From the NCBI RefSeq assembly GCF_050947335.1, contig NC_134989.1, forward strand, positions 9,913,501-9,977,500: DNA of 64,000 bases, in the 5' to 3' direction. The first letter of the stretch is position 1. Every line of letters starts with the position of its first letter. The notes below the pieces were generated by a model that was given only the letters and a program-made list of their open reading frames with translations, was not told the DNA's origin and searched no databases. The DNA is from Megachile rotundata. Taxonomy: Eukaryota > Arthropoda > Insecta > Hymenoptera > Megachilidae. The translations under genes were made by a program, and so were the position numbers. Shown here one piece after another: positions 1 through 12,392 of the stretch.

Positions 1-235
1 CTGATTTCACAATTTTGGTTTTTCCTTTAAATTTTTCAACTTCTAAGTTCTTAAATTTTACAATCCCTAAATTCTCAAATTTCCAAATACTTAAATTTCC
101 AAACCCTTAAATTCCCAAGTTAGCAGGTTCCTAAATTCAACAATTCCATCTTTACAAATCCTAATCCCACATTCGCAAATTTTCAAATCTCTAAATTTTC
201 AAATCTTCAAATTGTCAAATTTTGAAATTTCCAGA
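1..235 (+). repeat. Degenerate C-rich low-complexity tract (AAATTCC/AAATTTCC words)
   Basis: Short words such as CTAAATTC, CAAATTTCC and CTTAAATT recur roughly every 8 bases with much drift. It is an eroded member of the 8-bp-register minisatellite superfamily seen throughout the window. No coding signal. Confidence 0.6.
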
Positions 236-1540
236 AATGCTATTTTCCAGCATTCGAACACGAGTCCCAAATTCTTCCATACAACAAATAAAAAGTGCCT
301 GCAAACCGGAAAGAAGCCCGGTGTAAGAGTAATAATAAAAACCTAAAAGGTGAAAATAAAAGCGAGATACGTTGTAGCGAAAGAAGAGACCCCATTGTTC
401 CCGCCGAAAAGGTAAAATTATTTAATTTTCCCGCCATCCCTCCGACAGGAATATATTAAACTCATTAAAAAGTTTGAAATTACCGTGAAACGAGGATAGT
501 AATTCTGTCTGGGCGAATTTCAGCCTCGTTTAATGCACACGAGAAAATCCGTTTCACGTTGCAACTTGCTTACGCAACTTCTTTCTCCATGTTTATTTTT
601 TTAAATATTCATTCACGACACTAGTTCGATACCACAAAATATTCCCGTCTCTTCGTTTGTCTCCCGTCTGTCCAGTTTTTCGACAGTTTTTAGCGCGATA
701 CTCCCAAGGGAAATCAATATCGTACAATTTCGCATACCTTGAGACTTTTCGAATTTCTCACGGGGCCGATCTCTTTAGCGTCGAAAGCAAACGTAACTCG
801 TGTTGCGGCCATTTTAAAAAGTATACTTTCGACAAACACTTAGTCCCAAAAAAGAGAAGAGCCTCAAAAATTCGATGCGTTAATGCGATCTTAAATTTTC
901 AGTAAATTACAGTAAATTTTAAATAAATTACTTCCTAAGGAAAATGCTTGGCACGATCTCGTTTCCCATGAAATAGAAACGCGTTCTAACGAGAAAACTT
1001 ATTATTACATGTCCCCGGAAATTCCTGGGAAAAGCGCGAATAGGTAAATCGTCGATAATCCTCGCTCCAGCGGATTATCGGTGACTAACCGACAACTATA
1101 TCGGGTTCATGAATTTATTGCGAGTTAAATTTAACCCCGTGTCGCGGTGACGTACCATTATGAATTAATCCAGCCGGAGCCGGATTTTAGAAAGCTTCGC
1201 GTTGATTACAGCTAAGCGGTCCGTACTGTTTTCATATAATTAAAACTTCTGCACACTACAGACGAGTGCAAATCCTTCGGTTATCGTGATAGCAATGGAT
1301 TGCTTTTGGCGATCGTTAATTGCCGCTGAATCTTTCTTGAACTCGTTTCTTATTTTTATGATTCACTGAATTTCTTGGTACTTTACCAGTTTAACTATCA
1401 GCAACTTTGTGTCGAGAACTAAATATTGCTCCAATAATGTATTGGTGGTTGAAAGAAATTTGAAACATCCTCTAAAAATGTAGTGATGGGTATAATCCTC
1501 CTGTGTTGGTCCTCAAACTTCGGATTGAGCTAAAAAAATT
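236..1540. other. Unique non-coding block with a TAATCC inverted repeat
   Basis: Mixed AT-rich and CpG-containing unique sequence. Open frames are short (65-82 codons), lack splice signals and resemble no family I know. At 1053-1061 and 1072-1080 there is a perfect 9-bp inverted repeat, CGATAATCC and GGATTATCG, around a 10-base spacer. TAATCC is the established core for K50 homeodomains (Bicoid/Otx type), so this could be a paired binding site. Confidence 0.5.
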
Positions 1541-2440
1541 TTAAGAGGTTACTCAAAATAATTTTCTATTGGCACGTTAATTTTCTGTCATATCAAGTTT
1601 TTACTACAAATGAGTAATAAAATTGCACAAAATTAGATGTCAGCTTAGAAATCAATAAATAATGAGTCAGGCTAAGAAATTAAGAATAGTAAAAGGTTAC
1701 TTAAAATAATTTTCTATAGGTACATTAATTTTCTGTCATATCAAGTTTTGACCACAAATAAGTAATAAAATTGCACAAAATTAGATGTCAGCTGAGAAAT
1801 CAATAAATAGTAAGTCAGGCTAAGAAATTAAGAATGGTAAGGGGTTACTCAAAATAATTTTCTGTTGCCACATTAATCTTCTATCATATCGACTTTTGAC
1901 TGCAAATGAGTAATAAAATTGCACAAAATTAGATGTCAGCTGAGAAATCAATAAATAACAAGTCAGGCTAAGAAATTAAGAATAGTAAGAGGTTACTTAA
2001 AATAATTTTCTATAGGTACATTAATTTTCTGTCATATCAAGTTTTGACCACAAATGAGTAATAAAATTGCACAAAATTGGATGTCAGCTGAGAAATCAAT
2101 AAATAATAAGTCAGGCTAAGAAATTAAAAATAGTAAGAGGTTATTTAAAATAATTTTCTATAGGTACATTAATCTTCTGTCGTATCAACTTTTGACTGCA
2201 AATGAGTAATAAAATTGCACAAAATTAGATATCAGCTGAGAAATCAATAAATAATAAATAAGGTTATAAAATTGAAAATAGTAAGAGGTTACTCAAAATA
2301 ATTTTCTATTGCCACATTAATTTTCTGTCATATCGACTTTTGACTACAAATAACTACTAAAATTGCACAAAATTACACGCCAGCTATAAAATCAATAAAT
2401 AATAAATAACGTTAATAAATCAAGCACACTATTTAAAAAT
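1541..2440 (+). repeat. 148-bp satellite-like tandem repeat, 6 copies
   Basis: The landmark GGTTACTYAAAATAATTTTC recurs with starts at 1547, 1695, 1843, 1991, 2139 and 2287, exactly 148 bp apart each time. Every unit carries ATAAAATTGCACAAAATTA and GAAATCAATAAATAA. Copies 1-5 are very similar and copy 6 has diverged, the usual edge decay of an array maintained by unequal exchange. Confidence 0.95.
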
Positions 2441-2985
2441 AGATTGCCTATAAATCTTCCATATGCTCCACACGCAATTTACAGTAATTAAAGTTACTAC
2501 TAAAATTGTGGGAGATAACATAATATGTGAACGTGGAATAAAATTTGTATATGGTAGATAAAATGGCGATGGGAATCGAAAATACCGGGTCGCCCTCCTG
2601 GGACGAAGATCGTTCGGGATAATTGAAACGTGTCTCCTCGGTATTATTTATTGCCAGCCATAAATCGAATTTACTTGCCTGTATAACTTGTATCGAGGTC
2701 CGATTTATTGCACTCGTAAAAACGCTTCCGTTTCCTCTTTGACCCTGTTTTCTGTACGATGTCTCGTTAGACGAAACGTTTCTCCACCTGACGTTTTTCT
2801 GTTTCTTTTTATCGCGATCTCAAGATGCTGTTGACGATCATTCGGTTGTGAACACTTCTTCTGACTACCTGCAGTTACAGTTGCACGAAGTGAAAAATTG
2901 TAACGTTGAATTGTTTCTTGGGTGAAATTTTTAAATTGTAGAATCGCGACTAAAATTTTATTTTGGATTACGGTTGAATAAACTG
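2441..2985. other. Unique non-coding block
   Basis: Unique sequence with a short CpG-rich part around 2580-2660. I see no open frame with exon signals, no RNA gene and no mobile-element ends. Confidence 0.4.
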
Positions 2986-3090
2986 TATTTATTTATTTTT
3001 ATGTTGTGTTTATTTTTGGGCTGCCTATATTTATTTATTTTTATATTGTGTTTATTTTTGAGCTGTCCATATTTATTTATTTTCAGACTA
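2986..3090 (+). repeat. 42-bp AT-rich tandem repeat, about 2.5 copies
   Basis: TATTTATTTATTTTTA begins at 2986, 3028 and 3070, and the intervening TTGTGTTTATTTTTG and CTGYCYATA are shared. Period 42 bp. Confidence 0.85.
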
Positions 3091-3980
3091 TGTTCGAAAT
3101 TAACATTTTAAGTTAAAACTCTGTTATTCCATTTTCAGCAATCCTGTACCACCAGGTTGAAATTATAATTCCAAATTGAATTCAAAATAATTCCGAATTT
3201 GTATTAAAATCTTAATTTAAATTGCAGTTTAAATTCGGACTGTAATTTTGTGATTCTAAAACCACTGTATTTTAAAAAATTTCATTAAAATATATGTTTC
3301 AATTAGTTTCAGTAAAGAAAAAAATTTGAACATACTTTGAATTTTTTCCCAAATTTAAACTTTCTTAAAAAAAATAATTAACCGTATCTGTAATATATCT
3401 CTCTTTAATTTCGAACGTCTGGCCGTTCGCTGATTCATTCTACTTATCCGCGGTTCTTAAAGTTTCCAAACGCGGGAAATTTCGTTTTTCTCGTTCGCCA
3501 CGTCGTAAATTGCACTTCGTTTCTCTTTTTATTTTCCCACCGGACCACATTTTTATTTTCCACCTATATTTATTTCGTTTCCCTTTTACTCCCGTTTCTC
3601 GCTCCTAATACTTCGCCTCATGCCTTCGCCATTTTCTTTTTGCCTTCCACCGCAACCAGCGATCGGTCAGCGCGCTTAAATTGCACAATTCGAACCTTTT
3701 CTTTTCGAACATTTCCCATCCGGAAATTCGCTCACGTCCTGTTGGACTCGTTGCATACACTGTGCCGAACTTCGGGCACTTTTTTTCAGGGAAAAGTCTT
3801 TTGCTTGGATTGCCGTATATCTGTCGTACAACACTTTTATTCTTGTAGAGAAACCTCCACGATCGAATCGCGGAATGTTGGAAAATTCTTGTTAAGCGAT
3901 CATGAAAGTGCTTAGAAATTTGAAACTGTAGGTTTGGGACTTCAGAAATTCAGGATGCGATAGATGCTTCAGTTTTTTAC
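3091..3980. other. Unique block, AT-rich then pyrimidine-rich
   Basis: 3091-3400 is AT-rich. 3420-3660 is rich in C and T on the + strand. An open frame of 91 codons at 3640-3915 starts at ATG, but it lies in pyrimidine-rich DNA, has no domain I recognise and has no supporting splice signals, so I do not call a gene. Confidence 0.4.
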
Positions 3981-4215
3981 ATTATTTTCAATTTAAATTA
4001 AGGGTACATTTAATGTGTTTTAGCGTCAAGAGTATAAACTATAAAAGAGTGTTATAAACTACATATTATCTTCATTAATTTAAATTTAAATTAGACGTAC
4101 ATTTAATGACTTCTATCATCAATAGTATAAGCTATAAAGGATTATTATAAGCTACATATTATCTACATTGTTTTCAATTTAAACCAGACGTACATTTAAT
4201 GTCTTCCAGCGTCAA
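3981..4215 (+). repeat. 93-bp tandem repeat, about 2.5 copies
   Basis: GTACATTTAATG occurs at 4004, 4097 and 4190 (steps of 93), each followed by a variable TTCTAGCGTCAA-like stretch and AGTATAARCTATAAA in the first two copies. Confidence 0.9.
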
Positions 4216-4724
4216 TAGCTAAAAGGGATACTGTCTCCGTTTGGTTGATGGGTTCGGTTAATAGCCGCGGTTTTAATGAATTCGCTTCAATTACGGGTAA
4301 TTGCACAAGCGGATCATTAACGCCGTTAGTTGCCCGTTAACCTCGCGAAACTTATCCGCAAACGATGAAGTTTCCGCCCGTTATTTCTGTTGGCCCCCGC
4401 TTCGAAAGCTTGCTCGTTTGCACTTAACTTCGCGATTTCGATTTCCAACGTTTCCGCCATTCCTCGATCGTTACGCCGGATATCCTACGTCAGCTATCGA
4501 GACCGGAAGCTTCGATTACGTGCACGGCAAATGAAACTTGTTGTTTGCCGACAATAAACTTTAAGGATGTTTGATACATATTGGTTTATGCTCGACGCTG
4601 GGATACGCGGTTACAAACTGCTGCGGAGATTTTTCTTATCCAGCAACTTCGAGTGCAAGAAGTTTCCTGGGAAATTGAATCTTCTTCCGTTCCGTTTGTC
4701 CAGACATCCTTGATACCACGTGCT
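4216..4724. other. Unique CpG-containing block
   Basis: GC-richer unique DNA with ATTA/TAAT words. Two overlapping open frames (4301-4534, 4581-4772) have no recognisable content or splice context. Possible regulatory DNA, unproven. Confidence 0.35.
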
Positions 4725-5365
4725 CTTACTTTTTCATTGTTCTTTATGTTGTTATCGTTTCTTCGGTTATGAGAAATAAAGTATGAAGTAGTGATGGGTT
4801 TAAGTCACCTTTCGGTGGTATCACTTTTAGTGGTGTACGAACATTCAAATGTACCGTTTAAAAATTATACAGCAAACTAGAATCTATGTTACGAAGTGTA
4901 CTGGACCTACGTTCACTGAATTTTTCCATATACCACTAAATTTATCCATTTATCCTCTTACGTTTTCATTATTCTTTACGTTGTTATCGTTTCTTCAGTT
5001 GTGAAAAATAAAGTATGAGGTAGGGATGGGTTTAAGTCACTTTTGGTCGTGTGCAAACATTTAAATGTACCATCTAAAGATTAAACAGCAAACTAGAATT
5101 TATGTTACGAAGTGTATTGGACCTACGTTCACTAAATTTATCCATATACCACTAAATTTATTCATTTATCCTCTTACGTTTTCATTGTTTTTTACGTTGT
5201 TATCGTTTCTTCGATTGTGAAAAATAAAGTATGAGGTAAGGATGGGTTTAAGTCACTTTCGGTCGTGTGCAAACATTCAAATGTATCATCTAAAGATTAA
5301 ATAGCAAACTAGAATCTATATTACGAAGTGTACTGGACCTACGTTCACTAAATCTATCCATATAC
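4725..5365 (+). repeat. About 216-231-bp tandem repeat, 3 copies
   Basis: GTATGARGTAGKGATGGGTT-like landmarks lie at 4781, 5013 and 5229. Each unit also has TTACGTTGTTATCGTTTCTTC and GTGTAYTGGACCTACGTTCAC. Copy 1 is about 16 bp longer than the others because of extra sequence around GTGGTATCACTTTTAGTGG. Confidence 0.9.
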
Positions 5366-6255
5366 CATAAGAGTAGCAGAATATCCATACTCGACATCAG
5401 AGAAGTACTCGATTACCTACAAATTTATGAAATTGTAATTCTTGTATCAATTCTTTGATATGTTTTATTGCATCGTAAATAACTAACTTGATGATGTGGA
5501 AGAAAAGTGCTACAGATATCAATGACTAATTGTACTCTCCACACATCAACCTCCTCACACGCCAACTCATGGTTTGACATCACTACGCGAATAAGCCATA
5601 GCAGCCCGAATCTCTTGAGGAAACTTATATGCATTACTGACAATCGCAGGGTCAACGAGAGGCCAGCGATAATGACGGGTGCTCGTTCATGACAGCCGCT
5701 ATTTTCGCGTTTCATGATCGATGTATCGCTCAAGTCGAACGTGTCCAGCGTGGCTCGCCTTAACGAATGCCGTTCCGTGACGGGATGACGGCTCGTGACG
5801 GGCGACACGAAAATCGCCTAGCGTGACTTCGAGCCTCGCTATCGCGTTGTTAGAACTCGGCGTTATGCTAATTAATTAGCCAACACCAGGGACCATTACT
5901 AAAACGCCTGACTTCCGGCCACTCTCGCGGGAGAATTAGCCATAATCCGGGCAGGGATTAGAAAGTTAACTGCGTCGATGATGACCGACCTCCTGACATT
6001 TCGACTGACAGTCGTGAATTATGAGAGAGCAAGTGTTTTAGCCCCAGGAATCGATCAACAGAGATATTCCGGGTAATAGATGTTGATGTGGTTCCTGGAT
6101 GGAGCACTGGAAAGTGGTTTGCGATCAATTTTTAACGGATTAGCGATTATAGCGCGCGAGGGTCACGCGATAGATCTGGACTTGCTCTAAGATTCAGTTC
6201 ATATCCACAGTTCAGAGATTGTAGTTAGTGGAATGGGAATTTTTAATTATAAGAG
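5366..6255. other. Unique CpG-containing block
   Basis: Contains a 127-codon minus-strand open frame at 5425-5808 and a shorter plus-strand frame opposite it. Neither has a recognisable domain, and two frames open on opposite strands of CpG-rich unique DNA is common by chance. 5860-5960 has TAATTAATTAG, a homeodomain-type word. Left as unannotated non-coding DNA. Confidence 0.35.
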
Positions 6256-6570
6256 ATAAGAAATTTTCAGATTTTCAAATCAGTAAATTTGAAACTTTTC
6301 AAATTCTAAAATTTACAAATTCTCAAGATCCTAAATTCCTAAACCTTCCAAATTTCCAAATATCCTAAACTTTCAATTTCCCAAATTTCCAAATGTCCCA
6401 AACTTCCAATTTCCCAAATTTCCAAATGTCTCAAACTTCCAAATTCCTCAATTTCTAAATCCCCGATTTCGCAACCCCCAAATTTCTTAAATAACGAATC
6501 TCCTAATCCCCGAATTCTCAGTCCTTCCTAAATTGCCAACTTCTCAAATCCTCGAATTACCAAGTTTCGA
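6256..6570 (+). repeat. Degenerate C-rich minisatellite (AAATTTCC / AAATGTCCC words)
   Basis: Repeated AATTTCCAAATGTCCCAAAC-like words, best conserved at 6350-6450 where CTTCCAATTTCCCAAATTT occurs in tandem. C-rich orientation of the 8-bp-register superfamily. Confidence 0.75.
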
Positions 6571-7078
6571 AACTTTCAAAAGTGGTATATATTACAAAAC
6601 AAAATCTTTGCTCGCGTGCTTTAACCTCCGCCAACCCCTTGAGCGCGTTATTATCCCTAACTCTTGTCATAAACATTAATTTTCACTACTATAATATGCG
6701 GTAGACATTCATTATGATATCGCGTATCAAATTTTCCACAGGTGGTTAGTACAGAAATTACGTTGAATCTCGTTAACAGTAAAGCAACGAAAATTAGCGA
6801 ACTTTTGGTGGATGTCGGGCATAGACAAACATGCTTTCGGGGTGAAACGGGCGAGATCATCCCGTTTGTTCTGCATTATAATTAGATATTTTCTACGAGA
6901 ACGTTTATCTTCTAACTATGTTATGCAGATACGTATGAGTTATACTTACTACACTTATTTTACTAATCTCAAAATTTATTAGTGTAAATCTCTTTCACTG
7001 AATATTAGTTTGATACAAAATCTGCAATCAGTTATTATTAGGTCGTATGATGCATATTGCAACGAGAAGACCAGACAT
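6571..7078. other. Unique block, mostly AT-rich
   Basis: No coding, RNA or repeat signal that I can support. The last 60 bases may be a decayed edge of the duplicated segment that follows, since both copies have GATGCATATT-like sequence there. Confidence 0.35.
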
Positions 7079-7860
7079 CGGTACAAGTTTCAGCAATACA
7101 ATAGTTTAACAGCTTTTCGTTCCATCACATTTGTAGTTTCAAATCAATTACCCGTAGCAGCAAGACCCAAGTCATTACATTCTAGCGAGTATATTTTATT
7201 GTCAGTCACGTCTGGTTGTGAACTTCAACCTAAGCAGTAGAGTCTGTTTGCAGTTTTCTATACATGTCGAGGTATTGCTTGGTTTTATTATTTGCTTAGG
7301 TCACTTTGGCGAAAACCAGACTCACTTCACATGTCATTTGTATTTTCATCTCCACTCGAATTTTAGCTAAACCAATAGAAAATTAGAAACTGTTTTCCCT
7401 CGGCAATGTCACAAAAATTGTACCCACTCCGAGCTTTTGTGAAACGTAAAACATCGAAGAGACTCACGAGTCATCAAGTATGTAGCAAAATAAACTCTGG
7501 TCGTCCGAAGTCAAATTCATTTAGATACAGTCACTTATATTCACTATTGAGAAGTCTAATGATTCCACGCGTCGTTTAATCGTCAGTTTCGAATTTTGAA
7601 AGCACAAACATCTAGAAGTTTGAAAGTTTAAACATCTGGAACTTTGAAAGTATAAACATCTGGAACTTTGGAAGTTCAAACATTTGAAACTTTGAAACTT
7701 CCCTTAAATTTCTAAATCTGTAAATGTAAAATTATATTTGTACAAACGTGTAATTTGGAAAATTTCAGAATTTGTAGTCTCTGTGCTCTGTCGGCTCAGA
7801 AAAGAGATAATTTGTGGATATTAGTAGCAAAATTAATTCCCTGAAAATGTATTATATAGA
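7079..7860 (+). repeat. Dispersed 780-bp repeat, copy A (partner at 35560-36345)
   Basis: From GTACAAGTTT to TATTATATAGAGAATTTG this matches 35560-36345 in the same orientation. I counted about 32 differences over about 780 bases, roughly 96% identity. Most changes are substitutions, with a few one-base indels and a more divergent last 60 bases. It contains four 28-bp subrepeats (GGAACTTTGAAAGTATAAAC type) at 7602-7690. No terminal inverted repeats, target-site duplication or intact coding frame is visible, so it may be a non-autonomous or dead mobile element or a plain segmental duplication. Confidence 0.9.
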
Positions 7861-10089
7861 GAATTTGTTAGAAATGTAGAGAACTTGTCACGAATAGAGT
7901 AACCACTCATTGTTGAATCATCAAATAATATTACTGACACGAAAGTTTAATTCTCGCACCAAACCGCACCTTCAGCAACCAACACTCAGCGGCCATTTTC
8001 TCCTCGATCGCAACATTTCTGCATCTTTTACCTGCGCCGACAGAGACAAACTCCTCTCAGTTTCTCAGCGAGGAAATATCGCACCTATTAACAGCTGTGC
8101 CATTAAGATCCGCTGATCGAAGGCGTTTAAATCTCCCGTCAAGGATCGTATCCCATTAACGCTAGTCTACGCGTAACTGGCGAGCAACGTTTTAAATTAA
8201 AAGCTCAAAGGAGCGCGAAGGCCCTTCAGCTCGGACGGCCAATCACAATAAACATGTCCGCCGTTTCGAGAGACGATAATAAATACATACAACAACGGTG
8301 GTGCAAGTGCAAACGACGTAACGCCTTAAATCACCGGAACGATGCATCATGTCGTCTCTGCGTTAGCCAGCTTTTCCCAGAGATTCCGCAATTTCGCCGG
8401 CAAATGGAGCGTCGTGACGCGCGTCGCCGTTGAATTTTCGGTCGACTATGTACAACCGTCTACCACCTTGATTTATCTCCGCGATTTTATTCTTCGCTCC
8501 TCACCTTTGCCGGATTTTGTTGCGTTCCAACTACATGTTTTAACCAACAGATTTTGTACCTCGACATTCTTTGGACAGATTTCGTGATTTTGTCATTCCT
8601 CCAGAAAATTAAGTTCTTATTCGACTGACAAATATAATACATTATTATATAGTTGTACAGTGAGGGAATAATTTTACGGAGCAGTCTTGAAGAAAATTTA
8701 CCTTCATGGACAATTTTGTGGTATTTTTCTTTGCGTCACTGAAATGGGGGTGCAAAGAGATGTAGTTCTGACAGTGAGGACATTTTTGTTAGCTACTGAT
8801 CAGTTTCAGATATCCTGTATGATTTGGTGCACCTTAGATTATCTGCAGATGTGGATACATAAATTTATTATGAGCGTATGAATTTGACAAATCTGAGAAT
8901 TTTTTAATATTTTTATTTTTAGATTTGCATGTCTTTTTATCTTTAAATCCTCAGGTTCTCAAGTTTCTTAATTTTCTTGTTCTACAAATCGGTAAACAGA
9001 AGATCTTTCCCCTCTTGGTTGTCATCATTTCTTTCAGGAAGCCTTGCTTTTGACTTCACAAAAATTATACAGTCAATCAACCCCAAATGTCAGTAATCAA
9101 ATAGTCATCCTAAACAGTCAGTAACCAAATACCAGAATCGTGTGTAACACACATCAGAAACCACCGAATCATGTAAAATCGAAAAGGGGTTGAACGAGGG
9201 GTCGATTCTGGTCAGAATCGTGCAATGCTCCCCAGTGAGATCCTGAAGTCCAGGCGGCAAAGAAATAACTGGAATCCATGATAGGATACGGTTCAATTAT
9301 CCTCGTTCCTTTCTTTCGTGGCTCGAGTAGAGACGAAATAACAATGCACCGTAAGATAAACACACGATAAGGGAGTAGTATCGCGAACGAAATGAAACTG
9401 CAGCCGGCCGTACAAAGAAACAGACTCCCCTTCATCCTCTTCCGTCTCGTTTGCTCTTCTTCCACGCTCGTTGCCTTCGTCCTTCCGTACTTTCTCGAAA
9501 ACTGTTTTCATCCTACCGGTGTTGCCGCTGGATTTACAAAATGGCTAACCGGAAAGATTTGATGGCACCATTATTTTTACTGACTAGAACGCTGTTCGAT
9601 TTTGTTGATGTCAACTGTGGTTCTTCTGAGTTTTAACTAAATGAACTTTTGTAATAATGGTAGAATAAAGTGAGGATGTTTTTGTTAGCTTCTGAAGGAG
9701 GTAGAGGAACATTTATATGTATGAACAGATCACATATGTTTCAGACATGATAATCGACTTTGAATTCATTAGGCTGGCTTTTAAGTACAGACACTTTTTA
9801 TGTTCAAGTAATTTGTTTAAAATAAAGTGACATAGTACTGCATGTGATATGATAATGATATATTATAAAATTTAAAAAATGTATGTCAGAAATTGTTACG
9901 AATAGTGAATTGTATTTATGAAAAATAAGAAATGTGTTTTTTAATTAGTTTGTCAATTATACAATTTATTATTCATGTTCAATAAAGTGTGTACTAAAAT
10001 TTTAAAGTGTATCACTTCAGTAGGTTTAATAACAATAATAGTACAAATATTTAGCATCATTCAAAAGTGACACATTTGTTATTCAAAGA
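7861..10089. other. Unique non-coding block
   Basis: About 2.2 kb of unique DNA: CpG-rich at 8130-8480, AT-rich from 8580 on. Frames at 8342-8587, 9105-9296, 9169-9465 and 9293-9511 overlap one another and lack recognisable domains. 9750-10080 is very AT-rich. I see no RNA gene. Confidence 0.35.
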
Positions 10090-10985
10090 TGAAACGTCCT
10101 TCAAAAATGAAACTTCACAAAGAAATTTAAAAATTGTAAAAAATGAGACGACGTCAAAAAATAAAAGTTGAAAGTGAAATTTATTAACTGTAAAATAAGA
10201 AACGTCGTTAAAAAATAAAACTTGACAATGAAATTTATTAATTGTAAATTATGAAACGTCATCCAAAAGTAAAACTTGTCAATGAAATTTATTAATTGTA
10301 AAATATGAAACGTCGTCAAAAAATAATACTTGACAATGAAATTTATTAACTGTAAAATATGAAACGTCATTAAAAAATAAAATTTGACAATGAAATTTGT
10401 CAACTGTAAAATATAAAACGTCGTTGAAAAATAAAACTTGACAATGAAATTTATTAACTGTAAAATATGAAACGTCATTAAAAAATAAAACTTGACAATG
10501 AAATTTATTAATTGTAAAATATGAAACGTCGTTAAAAAATAAAACTTGACAATGAAATTTGTCAACTGTAAAATATAAAACGTCGTCAAAAAATAAAACT
10601 TGACAATGAAATTTATTAACTGTAAAATATGAAACGTCATTAAAAAATAAAATTTGACAATGAAATTTGTCAACTGTAAAATATAAAACGTCGTTGAAAA
10701 ATAAAACTTGACAATAAAATTTATTAACTGTAAAATATGAAACGTCATTAAAAAATAAAATTTGACAATGAAATTTGTCAACTGTAAAATATAAAACGTC
10801 GTTGAAAAATAAAACTTGACAATGAAATTTATTAACTGTAAAATATAAAACGTCATTAAAAAATAAAACTTGACAATGAAATTTGTCAACAGAAAAATAT
10901 GAAGCCTAAAGAAATAAAACTTGACAATCTAAAAATTAAAAAACATAACTTGTATATTAAGAAATAAAACTTGACAATAAAACCG
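10090..10985 (+). repeat. 54-bp tandem repeat with a 108-bp dimer, about 15 copies
   Basis: The unit GAAATTTATTAACTGTAAAA...AACGTC...AAACTTGACAAT is 54 bp. In 10380-10880 two variants alternate, one with TATGAAACGTCATT and one with TATAAAACGTCGTT, giving a 108-bp higher-order unit. Because 54 is a multiple of three and lacks stops in one minus frame, a 262-codon frame (10101-10889) with an 18-residue period is open. It is best read as a repeat artefact: hydrophobic NFIVKFYF-type units, no signal peptide, no flanking gene structure. Confidence 0.93.
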
Positions 10986-11599
10986 AAAAATTAAAAAATT
11001 TGAGACTTGAAGGGATTCGAAAGATTCAGACTAATGACAAAGCCTGAGAAGTTAGAGTACCGGAAATATGAGAACTACGGGATCAAAGAGTTGTCAAGTT
11101 TCCTAAACAAAAGGAAGGGTTTCATCCGAGAAGCCATTACAAAAGCTAGGAAAATGAAGCAAACGTTAGACTTCTGGCTGCGTCATGTGCCAGCTATAAA
11201 TCCAGCGTGCCTTGTTTCATCCTTTTCATATTTACCACGAGCAGCTCGACATTAATGTCAGTCTTGCTGACCAGCAGCCGAGACGTACGATATTGCTGGT
11301 ACAAAGCAACGAGGCAAGTGCGTGACCCGGGTCCGGAATTGTCCTAAACGAGATGTCACTTCCGAGTCGCAACTGCCATTCACTATCCATCTTCTCGGCA
11401 ACGAGGCTATTGCTGCGGTATCAACGATTATCGTATTATGTAAACTCGTGCATCGATCAAGGGAATCGAGACGGTTATTAATTATTAATATCGCGAGTCA
11501 CGCGAGTGACGGTTTAATTGCGGTAAGGGTTGGGGAGAAATTTAATAGGCGAAATTAGGAGATGTAGATTTTTTTTGTGGTTTGAGGAAAATGGGATAT
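10986..11599. other. Unique block with a CpG-rich centre
   Basis: 11000-11260 holds an 82-codon plus frame (lysine- and arginine-rich, no known motif) that starts directly at the edge of the repeat array at a TTG, not ATG. 11260-11560 is CpG-rich with TTAATTATTAATAT. No support for a gene. Confidence 0.35.
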
Positions 11600-12300
11600 T
11601 TATTTTGGAAAAAAAATAATTTTTAGGGGGGTGAAATTAAGAGATTGAAAAATAAATTGTTAGACTGTGTAGTATAATATGAACAATATTTTTATTTCTC
11701 TATAATTTACAAAATATAAAATGACTTGAAAAATGAAAAATTTGTTTCAGTTCAAAAATTATAAAAATACTGATGTGTTCGATGAAAAATAATTTTCATA
11801 GGGGTGAATTTAAAAGATCATTCAAAATGAATTTTTATATGTATGTATTATATGATACTTCCTTTTTCTACAAATTAATAAATATAAAATGTTATGAAAA
11901 ATATAAAATTTGTTTCGGTTAAAAAATTACAAACACTGATGTATTGAAAAAAAAATAATTTCCATAGGGGTGAATTTAAAAGATCAGTAAAAATTAATTT
12001 TTATACATATGTACCATATGATACTCCTTTTCTCTACAACTTAGAAAAGGTAAAATAATGTGAGAAATAGAAAATTTGTTTCAGTTAAAAAATTGCAAAT
12101 ACTGGTGTATTGAAAGAAAAATAATTTCCATAGGGGTGAATTTAAAAGATCAGTAAAAATTAATTTTTATACATATGTACCATATGATACTCCCTTTTCT
12201 ACAACTGAGGAAATATAAAATAATGTAAAAATAGAAAAATTCGATTCTAAAATTGTAAATAGTATTGCAAAAAAAAACTACCCTACTGAAATTAAAAATG
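11600..12300 (+). repeat. 166-bp tandem repeat, 4 copies
   Basis: GGGGTGAAWTTAARAGAT begins at about 11628, 11801, 11967 and 12133 (steps 173, 166, 166). Each unit has ACATATGTACCATATGATACT-like sequence and a GTTTCRGTTAAAAAATT segment. The first copy is the most diverged. Confidence 0.93.
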
Positions 12301-12354
12301 AATTGTTTCACGTATAATGACACCCTTTTTCTACGAAACCCTTTCTATTAAAAA

Positions 12355-12392
12355 ACTTAAAAAAAAAAAAAAAAATAAAAAAAAAGGAAAAT
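12355..12392 (+). repeat. Poly-A tract
   Basis: A run of A interrupted by a few T bases. No mobile-element body with a matching end is evident upstream. Confidence 0.8.

Noticed and set aside
8500..8600. Minus-strand exon ending at GTGAGG near 8505
   Set aside because: An open frame exists, but no pyrimidine tract or acceptor lies upstream on that strand.
10101..10889. 262-codon hydrophobic repeat protein (-)
   Set aside because: Product of the 54-bp repeat, whose length is a multiple of three; no flanking gene features.
12355..12392. 3' end of a LINE/SINE
   Set aside because: Only a poly-A run; the upstream DNA is the 166-bp repeat and no element body or target-site duplication is visible.
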